The position numbers were made by a program, and so were the translations under genes. A stretch of DNA of 25,459 nucleotides, taken from CALGLS01 sp047626155 (lineage in GTDB: Bacteria > Bacteroidota > Bacteroidia > Chitinophagales > Saprospiraceae). The stretch is taken from NCBI GenBank assembly GCA_047626155.1, contig JBLHRR010000075.1, positions 1 through 25,459 of the forward strand, read 5' to 3'. Shown here piece by piece: positions 18,157 to 24,840 of the stretch; position 1 is the first letter of the stretch, and every line of letters begins with the position of its first letter. The notes under the pieces were generated by a model. That model did not search any database, was not told the DNA's origin, and saw only the letters and a list, made by a program, of their open reading frames with translations.

Positions 18157-19185
18157 ATGGATAACTCAGTTGACAACTCAGCAGAAAACAAAAAAACAAA
18201 AGAAAGCTTCAGTCAGAAAGTGAAAAGATGGGGCCGGGAAGTTTTTTTGTTTTTAACTAGTTTTATCTTTTTAAAAAACCTGGTAGGTATTTTCGCCTTC
18301 CTCGGCCTGTTGTTTTTTTGTACCACTTGGTGGATGACATGCTACACCAACCATGGAGAGTCTCTTCAGGTACATGATTATGTTGGACTTGAACTGGATG
18401 ATGCCATCCGAAAGGCCAAAAGCCGAAGTTTTTCTATCGTGGTAAATGACTCTATTTACATTCCTGGAAAATCACCAAATGTAGTCATCGGCCAGAATCC
18501 GACTCCTTTGTCCAGAGTAAAAGAAGACCGTAAGATTTACCTCAGTATTACCAAGACTATAGCCGACCTGCTTACTTTGCCTAACCTCTTTGATGGAAGT
18601 GACGACTATTATTCTTATCAGACAAAGCTAGAGCGGCTTGGTTTGAAGAGCAGAATAGTAGGGCGCCAATACAGTAGCAAATTAGAAGAGAATACCATTT
18701 TGGAAGTTATTTATGGAAAGGATACCATTACGGATGATCTCGACAAAAAAATCCAGGTACCGGAAGGAGTTGAAATTGGTTTTATTGTTACAGAAAAAGG
18801 AGGAGGTTCCGTGCCTGTTCCTAATCTGATCTGCCAAAAATATGACGCTGCTCGCTTTGTCATCGGAAATTACAACTTGAACATTGGATCAGTTATCAAA
18901 GATGCTACCGTCACCTCCGAAACAACGGCTTATGTTTATAAACAAGTTCCCAGGTATTCTGCTTCAAAGTCGGTTCGCGTTGGAGAGCAAATTGATCTCT
19001 ACTTGACCCAACAGCGTCCTGACAACTGTGGGAAAGATGAATTCAACATTGAAGATTTAGGGGAACCCGAAGAGGAAATGAAGGTTAAAACAACGACAAT
19101 ACCGGCACCTACTTCGAAGCCAGTACCGACACCAACTACGGAAGGTGGGACAGAGGAGGAGGAGGAGGAGGAGGAGGATTTTTGA
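18157..19185 (+). CDS. Membrane-anchored PASTA-domain protein without a kinase domain
   Basis: The product has a charged cytoplasmic start of about 35 residues, one or two hydrophobic segments (about 30-61, LVGIFAFLGLLFFCTTWWM), and then three PASTA domains in the periplasm: about 71-133 (DYVGLELDDAIRKA), 138-214 (LPNLFDG...), and 219-285 (VPVPNLICQKYDAARFVI). PASTA domains bind peptidoglycan fragments or help place wall enzymes. In Bacteroidota such stand-alone PASTA proteins often lie near wall or division genes; here the neighbours do not show that. The C-terminus is a Thr/Pro linker ending in eight Glu encoded by eight GAG codons in a row (19153-19176), a slippage-prone microsatellite. 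Confidence 0.9.
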   Translation: MDNSVDNSAENKKTKESFSQKVKRWGREVFLFLTSFIFLKNLVGIFAFLGLLFFCTTWWMTCYTNHGESLQVHDYVGLELDDAIRKAKSRSFSIVVNDSIYIPGKSPNVVIGQNPTPLSRVKEDRKIYLSITKTIADLLTLPNLFDGSDDYYSYQTKLERLGLKSRIVGRQYSSKLEENTILEVIYGKDTITDDLDKKIQVPEGVEIGFIVTEKGGGSVPVPNLICQKYDAARFVIGNYNLNIGSVIKDATVTSETTAYVYKQVPRYSASKSVRVGEQIDLYLTQQRPDNCGKDEFNIEDLGEPEEEMKVKTTTIPAPTSKPVPTPTTEGGTEEEEEEEEDF

Positions 19186-19647
19186 TGATAAATGTGAATA
19201 TTGAATATTGAACTGTTAAGCGCGTTGCTGATGCTTTTTGCTAAAGCTTGCTAGAGGGCTAGTGAGACGAAACCTGTCTTTTGCGTTGGAAAGTCAATTC
19301 AATATTCGATACTCCTCCAAATCACAATCCCCTATTCAACGCTGGATGTCTCCAAAGACGGCCATTCATGGAATGAAGTCGTTAACAAGCAACAAAGACT
19401 TTTCTTTTCCGTTTTTCAAAGTATCAATCTAAACATTTGATACGAAGCTAAGGGAGGAGCTAAGGAATGTAGTAATCCCTGAAAATATAAACACATTATA
19501 AATATTACACAAAAAATAATTTAGCCTACTATACAGTCCCTCATTTAACTAAAACACTCTCCTTTAGTCGTTTAGTTTTAACTACATGCGGGCAGTGGCC
19601 TAAGTTAATTTTTCGTTGTCATCTAACACTCTAATATCAATTACCCG
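19186..19647. other. Intergenic stretch with inverted TTCAATATT-type repeat
   Basis: No convincing gene lies here; a short open frame at 19238-19432 has no recognisable motifs. GAATATTGAATATTGAAC (from about 19196) and TTCAATATTCGA (about 19296-19307) are inverted relative to each other and belong to a wording common in Bacteroidota intergenic repeats. The 180 bases before the next gene are AT-rich leader sequence. Confidence 0.4.
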
Positions 19648-22170
19648 ATGCGCATTTTATTAAGTCTTTTTACTTGCCTTTTATTGATTCAAAATATATC
19701 TGCTCAGCTTAGAATAGAGCCATTGGGCTCCAACTCGGTTCTTCAAAAAGCAGCGGCTATGCAACAACAGAAGCAGGGTCTGGAAAACATCAGATTGGCA
19801 GGAAAGAACGATGCCGCAGCAGTAGAGCGAAACCACGATTGTGATAATATAGATGGGGCTTTTACCGATGGAGAAACCTTATATGTCGACGCTGGCGATT
19901 CTATTCTCATCTGTTATAATATAGAGGTTTATCAAGCGGTCACTGATGAAAGTGTCAGTTTAGACTATGGAACCAGCGTTTTTGAGAACAGCTGCTTGAA
20001 ATACTACGCCTCAAGTACAGTGGAATTGGGCCTAACAGATGTAATTCAAATCAGCCTTTGCTTTGATACCTTGACGAATGATTGTCTTGAATTTTCATTT
20101 CCGCTGGTTGTGAAAAGAGCGGATAGACAGTTTGTGTATCCTTTACAGACTTTAGCTCAAGAGCAACTATTAAAAGTTTGTATTGAGCCCTTGGATTATC
20201 AAATCCTGGGCGCATTGGATGAAACCGTAGTCCGTCCATGCGATATACCTTTACTTGGTTCTGTATATAATGGAGTCAATGCTGACTCTTGTTTCACCTA
20301 CACGGCTAGTCGTTTTGCAGAAATGGATTCCGTTTGTTTTGAAATATGTGACGAATATTGTGTCTGCGATACCTACACTTATTTCTTTAACACCAACGAA
20401 GCATCCGCTCCTTTTCCTTTCCTTGACGATTTTTCCAAGACTGGCCCTTATCCTGACAAAACAAAGTGGCTGGATGATAATGTATACATTAATACAACAA
20501 TGGCCTTCCAACCGCCGACTGTGGGTGTTGCTACTTTTGATGGGCTAGATAAAACCGGTACTCCCCGATACAATGGAACCAGCCGTTCCGATTTTCTAAC
20601 TTCCAGCTATTTTTCTTTTGATCAATCTGACAACGATTTATGGGTCAGCTTTTGGGTGGAGAACAAAGGATACAGTTACCCTTCCAATCCTGGAGATTCC
20701 ATAAGCTTGGAATTTAAAAATAAAAATGGCGACTGGGTTCATCAAATTGGTGTGGATGGTGAAAACTTACTAAACATTGACCTTCCTCCTTTTGAGTTTT
20801 TCAAAATAGAAGTTGAGAATACTATTATTGATACTTTCCTTTTTGATGGCTTCCAATTGCGTTTTGTCAATAATGGAAATAGTAATTCAGTTCAGGATAC
20901 CTGGCACCTTGATTATGTGTTACTTGATGATGGCGAACCAGATACTACCATGAATGATATGGCTTTTACAAAATTGCCATCTGATATTTTAGAGATTTAT
21001 TCGAGTATGCCCTTCTGGCACTTTGAAGGAAATGAAGCAACGGAGTTGGATGATAGCATTCACTTGGGGATCAGTAATTTATTCCCTTCAGTGGTTGGAG
21101 CCAACACTTCTAACATTCTTCATGAAGATGTAATGACAGGCATTGACCTTGGTGGTCAATTCGTTATTCAGGATCCGGCTATTAACTTTGATCCAAACAC
21201 AAAAGTAGATACCTCTTTCTCCATCCCATCCATTGCTTTCGACGAATTAAAAGCCTCAATGGAAAATAACTTTGCAGGGGAGACTTTTGTAGAAATAGAA
21301 CGAACTTATATATTAGACCCCAATGAATCGGAGACCACCTCCTTTGAGGACATCCTTAGGAATAACCAGGTTTCGCATACTACTGTTTTTGATAATTACT
21401 TCGCCTATGATGATGGTTCTGCGGAAGCGGCGGTTTCTTTAGCCAGTGTGGGTCCAAGAGCAGCAGTCCGTTATCACGCCAATGTTGCTGATGTCCTTCA
21501 TGGCTTTAGTGTTCATTTCTCACATTATGGCGATGCGGATACGGATAATTTATTTAATATAAAAGTATGGATAGGTTCTTTAAATTCCATTCCCGTCTAT
21601 GAACAAGATTTGTTAAAGCCTTTCTTTGTAGATGCTGTTTATGACAGCTTGCAGGGTTTTACGACCTACCGTTTTGAAGATTTTGATAATGTAGCTATTC
21701 CTATCGACATACCTGCTGGTGATTTTTACATTGGCTGGCAGAATGCTTCTTCCTTTGGTCCAGTTCGCATCGGTTGGGATCGAAATACTCCTAATGCAAA
21801 AGACCACCAATTCTACTCCGCCAATGGTTCCGTATGGGTCAGTACTGCTGACGAGGGGGCTTATATGATACGGGCTATCGTTGGTCAGGAATCGCCTGGC
21901 GTTACAAAAAGTGAAGAGGCCAGTCCTGCAAAAATGGAGGTGACGATATATCCGAACCCTGCAAATGATCAGTTGTTTTTCCAATTGCCAAATGGCAACC
22001 ATTCTGATTATGACCTTAGTTTGCATGCTATTTCTGGCCAGACGATTCTTCAGCAACAGTTATCGGAACAGCTTAATATCAGTGAGCTTCCTTCGGGGAT
22101 ATACTTTATCCGACTTACAGATCGGAACAGCCATTTGACTCAGGTGGAGCGAGTGGTGGTTCAGAGATAA
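19648..22170 (+). CDS. Secreted T9SS type A sorting-domain protein of unknown function
   Basis: The 840-residue product has a signal peptide (MRILLSLFTCLLLIQNISAQ, cleavage after residue 20) and a T9SS type A sorting domain at the end (VTIYPNPANDQLFF to ELPSGIYFIRL), so it is exported across the outer membrane and probably attached to the surface. Between them are Ig-like beta domains at about 65-260 with several Cys. A segment at about 265-440 has the pattern PFLDDFSKTGPYPDKTKWLD ... ATFDGLDKTG, which recurs in large Bacteroidota surface proteins and looks like a jelly-roll/lectin-like domain. No catalytic motif was recognised, and ligand or substrate is unknown. A weak hairpin (AAATGC/GCATTT, 22173-22215) follows the stop. 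Confidence 0.88.
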   Translation: MRILLSLFTCLLLIQNISAQLRIEPLGSNSVLQKAAAMQQQKQGLENIRLAGKNDAAAVERNHDCDNIDGAFTDGETLYVDAGDSILICYNIEVYQAVTDESVSLDYGTSVFENSCLKYYASSTVELGLTDVIQISLCFDTLTNDCLEFSFPLVVKRADRQFVYPLQTLAQEQLLKVCIEPLDYQILGALDETVVRPCDIPLLGSVYNGVNADSCFTYTASRFAEMDSVCFEICDEYCVCDTYTYFFNTNEASAPFPFLDDFSKTGPYPDKTKWLDDNVYINTTMAFQPPTVGVATFDGLDKTGTPRYNGTSRSDFLTSSYFSFDQSDNDLWVSFWVENKGYSYPSNPGDSISLEFKNKNGDWVHQIGVDGENLLNIDLPPFEFFKIEVENTIIDTFLFDGFQLRFVNNGNSNSVQDTWHLDYVLLDDGEPDTTMNDMAFTKLPSDILEIYSSMPFWHFEGNEATELDDSIHLGISNLFPSVVGANTSNILHEDVMTGIDLGGQFVIQDPAINFDPNTKVDTSFSIPSIAFDELKASMENNFAGETFVEIERTYILDPNESETTSFEDILRNNQVSHTTVFDNYFAYDDGSAEAAVSLASVGPRAAVRYHANVADVLHGFSVHFSHYGDADTDNLFNIKVWIGSLNSIPVYEQDLLKPFFVDAVYDSLQGFTTYRFEDFDNVAIPIDIPAGDFYIGWQNASSFGPVRIGWDRNTPNAKDHQFYSANGSVWVSTADEGAYMIRAIVGQESPGVTKSEEASPAKMEVTIYPNPANDQLFFQLPNGNHSDYDLSLHAISGQTILQQQLSEQLNISELPSGIYFIRLTDRNSHLTQVERVVVQR

Positions 22171-22224
22171 TGAAATGCCCGAGTATTTCTCCGGTTCTCA
22201 GAGCTAGGTGCATTTTAATTTTAA

Positions 22225-22259
22225 TTGTCATTATAATTTTCATTTAATTCCTACCTTTG
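22225..22259 (+). promoter_or_regulatory. Promoter of the rhodanese gene
   Basis: TACCTTTG (22252-22259) is an excellent -7 box, followed by CCCCC. The nearest TTG (22225-22227) is 24 bases upstream, slightly long for the -33 box. The leader would be about 70 bases. Confidence 0.55.
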
Positions 22260-22334
22260 CCCCCTCAATAAAACGAGCGTTATTGCTTTCTGTCTTTATA
22301 AAATATTTACCATAATCAAACAATAGTATTACAA

Positions 22335-22634
22335 ATGGATATTACCGTTCAGGAATTAAAAGAAAAATTAGACAAAAAAGAAGCATTCATTTTCATCGAT
22401 GTTCGTGAAGGATATGAGTATGAAGAATTTAACCTGGGAGCAAAATTGATCCCATTAGGTGCTGTTGCAGAATCTATCGGTGATTACGACGCGAACAAAA
22501 ACGACGAGATCGTTATTCACTGTCGTTCAGGGGCAAGAAGTGGAATGGCTCAGCAAATGTTCCAGGAAGCCGGCTTTACCAACGTTCGTAATTTAACGGG
22601 TGGTGTTGTCCAGTGGCAGTCGGTTTTTAGTTAA
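22335..22634 (+). CDS. Single-domain rhodanese-like protein
   Basis: The 99-residue cytoplasmic protein is one rhodanese fold. It has the family opening (FIFIDVREGYEYEEFNLGAKLIPLG), the active-site loop HCRSGARS with Cys63, and the closing GFTNVRNLTGGVVQW. Such proteins carry a persulfide on the Cys and move sulfane sulfur (thiosulfate to cyanide or to protein thiols). The six-residue loop fits sulfur rather than phosphate substrates (phosphatase-like Cdc25 loops have seven). It is a single gene between its own promoter and a long hairpin; no sulfur gene lies beside it. Confidence 0.93.
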   Translation: MDITVQELKEKLDKKEAFIFIDVREGYEYEEFNLGAKLIPLGAVAESIGDYDANKNDEIVIHCRSGARSGMAQQMFQEAGFTNVRNLTGGVVQWQSVFS

Positions 22635-22658
22635 TAAGTGACAACGAAAAATTAAATC

Positions 22659-22750
22659 CCGATTTGGAAACGATTATGTAAATCAAAACGACCACAGGGA
22701 GAGTGATTTATATAATCGTTTCCACCAAAGAAATCGGAAAATTATTTTTT
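22659..22750 (+). terminator. Long hairpin (about 27 paired bases per arm) after the rhodanese gene
   Basis: CCGATTT (22659-22665), GGAAACGATTAT (22666-22677) and GTAAATCA (22678-22685) pair with TGATTTAT (22704-22711), ATAATCGTTTCC (22712-22723) and AAATCGG (22731-22737). There is a single G-U, a 7-base bulge on the right arm and an 18-base loop. A T-run follows at 22745-22750. It can end transcription of the rhodanese gene, but it is much longer than needed and may be a mobile or RNA-level element. Confidence 0.65.
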
Positions 22751-23411
22751 GTGTAATACTAAGGTAATTTATTAAATAGTTAATTGGTGACCCTCAGTTC
22801 GTGGGGGAATTGGTGGAGATAGTCTCAACGTTTTTCCAGTATATTGGGAGTACTAATTAACTACTCAACAAAACCCGATTGAGGATACCAATTAACCAAT
22901 CATCTGCTCAACTAATCTAAAGGGCACTAAACTTACGAATTCAACCAAACAACCAATCCTGCCAAATTTTAATAAAGTATTAACACAATATTAATACATA
23001 AACTTCAATAACATTTGGCAAAAGACTACCTTTGCGCTCGATTTAGACAAGGGCTCGAATATTTTATAGGTGGCAACTCTTCACAACATTACAATTCAGT
23101 ATAGTATTAGGACATAAACAACGGCAAAACAACAAGGCCGGTGTCCAAATAACAAAATCCAGTATAGCCGTAGTAACTTTTTACCTGAGCCGCACGTATG
23201 TAAAAGCAACAACGTGCTAGGTCGAGCAGTATCTTCGTTCGAATGTGCAGAATGGTCTTGAGAACCAGCGAATATATAGCTCTCCTTTTTTATTACGGAA
23301 TAACCAAAATAAACTTCAACGCTTTTCATTCTTTGAGGAGTGAAGTTGATGAAGTATCCTTTTGAAATTTTATTATTCTATCATAGTTTGGTCAATTAAA
23401 TATCTATTAAC
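22751..23411. other. Long intergenic region and leader of the CBM48-HhH gene
   Basis: No protein gene is supported in these 660 bases. The left part holds overlapping inverted repeats: GTTAATTGGT (about 22780) with ACCAATTAAC (about 22889), and TAGTTAATT with AATTAACTA (about 22855). The right part, from the -7 box at 23027 to the ATG at 23412, would be a leader of about 370 bases with several short GC-richer patches and a T6 run near 23286. That leaves room for a structured leader or a small RNA, but no known RNA family was recognised. Confidence 0.4.
23027..23034 (+). promoter_or_regulatory. Strong -7 box far upstream of the CBM48-HhH gene
   Basis: TACCTTTG followed by CGC matches TAnnTTTG exactly. 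A well-placed TTG is lacking. No better -7 box was seen closer to the ATG at 23412. Confidence 0.5.
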
Positions 23412-24167
23412 ATGAGCTTGAAAAAACAATTCAGTAAATCAAAATGTAAGGTGACCTTCACCTTGCCAAAAAATGCCGTTGCTGGTGCAAAAAATGTAAA
23501 AGTAGTCGGTGAATTCAACGCATGGAATCCTACCAATGCGGTAACAATGAAATCAACTAAGAATGAATTCAAAGCTGTAGTTGAATTACCTGTTGGTCAT
23601 GATTACCAGTTCCGTTACCTTGTAAACGATACCGTTTGGGAGAATGACTGGAACGCTGACAACTACGTAAAGAGCCCTTACGACGGCATCGACAACTCTG
23701 TTGTTTTCGTTCGTGAAAGTATGACTACTCGTAAGCCAGTAGCAAAGACTGCTGCGACCACTGCAAAGAAAGTAACCGCTAAAAAAGTAGTAGCTAAGAA
23801 AGTTGTAAAAGCAACAGCTACTAAAGCTGCTACTACGAAAGTTGTAAAGCCAACTACTGCTAAAGAAGCAACTGCTAAAAAAGTAGTAACTAAGAAAGCA
23901 ACTGTTGTAAAATCTACACAAGATAACTTGAGAAAGATCGAAGGCATCGGACCGAAGATCGAAAAGATGTTCAACGAAGCTGGTATCATGACTTGGTCTA
24001 TATTGTCTAAAACAAAAGTTTCTACTTTGAAGGCAATCCTTAGCGCTGCTGGTCCTAGATATAAAATGCACAACCCTTCTACCTGGCCTGCTCAAGCCAA
24101 AATGGCTGCTAAAGGCGACTGGGATAAGTTGATGGTATGGCAAAAAGAATTGAAAGGCGGTAAGTAA
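23412..24167 (+). CDS. CBM48 (isoamylase early-set) / Lys-Ala-rich linker / helix-hairpin-helix fusion protein
   Basis: The 251-residue cytoplasmic protein (no signal peptide) has three parts. Residues about 10-102 form an Ig-like CBM48 domain of the AMPK-beta type (VKVVGEFNAWNPTNAVTM, then YQFRYLVNDTVWENDW), which normally binds alpha-glucans such as glycogen. Residues about 105-170 are Lys/Ala/Val/Thr-rich with AKKV-type repeats, like histone H1 tails, and very basic. Residues 171-251 form a helix-hairpin-helix region (DNLRKIEGIGPKIEKMFNEA) followed by a segment (RYKMHNPSTWPAQAKMAAKG) that resembles the C-terminal extension seen on ribosomal protein L21 in Bacteroidota. Linking glycogen with nucleic acid or ribosomes is an inference. 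Strong coding bias, a -7 box and a terminator suggest it is well expressed. Confidence 0.88.
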   Translation: MSLKKQFSKSKCKVTFTLPKNAVAGAKNVKVVGEFNAWNPTNAVTMKSTKNEFKAVVELPVGHDYQFRYLVNDTVWENDWNADNYVKSPYDGIDNSVVFVRESMTTRKPVAKTAATTAKKVTAKKVVAKKVVKATATKAATTKVVKPTTAKEATAKKVVTKKATVVKSTQDNLRKIEGIGPKIEKMFNEAGIMTWSILSKTKVSTLKAILSAAGPRYKMHNPSTWPAQAKMAAKGDWDKLMVWQKELKGGK

Positions 24168-24187
24168 TTTGCTCCTTTTATTGATAT

Positions 24188-24226
24188 AAAAAAGCCCTGA
24201 TTTCTTTTTAGAAATTGGGGCTTTTT
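24188..24226 (+). terminator. Hairpin terminator after the CBM48-HhH gene
   Basis: AAAAAGCCCTGATTTC (24189-24204) pairs with GAAATTGGGGCTTTTT (24211-24226) with two G-U pairs and a 6-base loop. It is followed by AGTTTTT and starts 20 bases past the stop. Confidence 0.9.
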
Positions 24227-24276
24227 AGTTTTTGGTGAGCTGTGTAAATTAACGTTCCGCTAATTATTTTTTTCAC

Positions 24277-24310
24277 CGCAACGGCGCAACGACCGCAACG
24301 GTTCGCAACG
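24277..24310. repeat. Four spaced CGCAACG heptamers
   Basis: CGCAACG occurs at 24277, 24285, 24294 and 24304, with start-to-start steps of 8, 9 and 10 bases, directly before another repeat. It resembles decayed short tandem repeats found between genes in environmental Bacteroidota. Confidence 0.6.
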
Positions 24311-24333
24311 TTAAATGCATATGTTACGTTTCC

Positions 24334-24380
24334 ATTCGACAAGCCCGCCCGTCTGCGACAGTTGGGCTGGCTCAGGGCAA
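24334..24380. repeat. Second copy of the TTCGACAAGC-class repeat
   Basis: TTCGACAAGCCCGCCCGTCT is followed by GGGCTGGCTCAGGGCAAGC. The core is related to 16455-16475, and AGCCC/GGGCT can form a short stem. Confidence 0.45.
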
Positions 24381-24384
24381 GCAG

Positions 24385-24412
24385 TTGCGGTTAGATATTT
24401 TTCTTACATTTG
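24385..24412 (+). promoter_or_regulatory. Promoter of the truncated hydrolase-type gene
   Basis: TTG (24385-24387) and TACATTTG (24405-24412) are 17 bases apart. The expected start of the pseudogene follows 39 bases later. Confidence 0.5.
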
Positions 24413-24450
24413 ACCTACAGATTCTCCCAATCATTTCAAACAACAATTTC

Positions 24451-24840
24451 ATAAAAAAGCAATTCTCCTACTCTGTCTTTTTACGGCCTCCTTCTCCCCT
24501 CGCCTCTCCTTTGCGCAATCACCATTTGTTGGTATCTGGGAAGGGGCAATTACTGTACAAGGCATGGAACTGGGACTTTTATTTGAAATTTCAGAATCAG
24601 AAAACAATAAGTTCGTTTGCACCATGGACGTTCCGATGCAAGGGGCTAAAGATATTCCGGCTTCTGGTATTTCTATAAAAGGAAAGGAATTGTCTATTGA
24701 TTTTGATGCTTTGAAAGGAAAGTACATTGGTACTCTTTCGGAAAATAAGAACAGCATTAATGGGACTTGGACTCAAAACGGGCAATCTTTTGAATTACTT
24801 TTAAACCGAATCGATCAGGAAGAAACACTACTTCGACCAC
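24451..24840 (+). pseudogene. N-terminal part of an alpha/beta-hydrolase-type secreted protein; start codon lost, 3' part cut by IS21 element
   Basis: The frame encodes a signal peptide (KKAILLLCLFTASFSPRLSF then AQ) and a lipocalin-like domain (SPFVGIWEGAITVQGMELGL, then PMQGAKDIPASGISIKG and KGKYIGTLSENKNSINGTW). In Bacteroidota this domain usually precedes a serine alpha/beta hydrolase. Two defects are seen. The expected ATG before AAAAAAGCA reads only AT (24451-24452), as if the G had been deleted, and no other start lies in the open frame until an internal ATG at 24564. The frame also ends in a TAA (24843-24845) that belongs to the inserted element, just after Arg-Pro, where the hydrolase part should begin. 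The internal ATG would give a 93-residue product without signal peptide. Confidence 0.7.

Noticed and set aside
19238..19432. Open frame of 64 codons between the PASTA and T9SS genes
   Set aside because: No domain pattern; it overlaps the TTCAATATT-type inverted repeat and has no promoter.
22785..22840. Possible tRNA-Leu-like wording (GGGGAATTGGTGGAGA)
   Set aside because: No acceptor stem, no T-loop GTTCRA and no proper anticodon arm could be built around it.
23586..24143. Long antisense open frames over the Lys/Ala-rich region
   Set aside because: They are produced by the simple codon pattern of the KA-rich linker; the translations are Phe/Ser/Cys-rich low complexity.
24385..24678. Open frame of 97 codons overlapping the truncated hydrolase gene
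   Set aside because: The frame that carries the signal peptide and lipocalin-like domain is a different one; this frame yields Pro/Ser/Leu-rich sequence without similarity.
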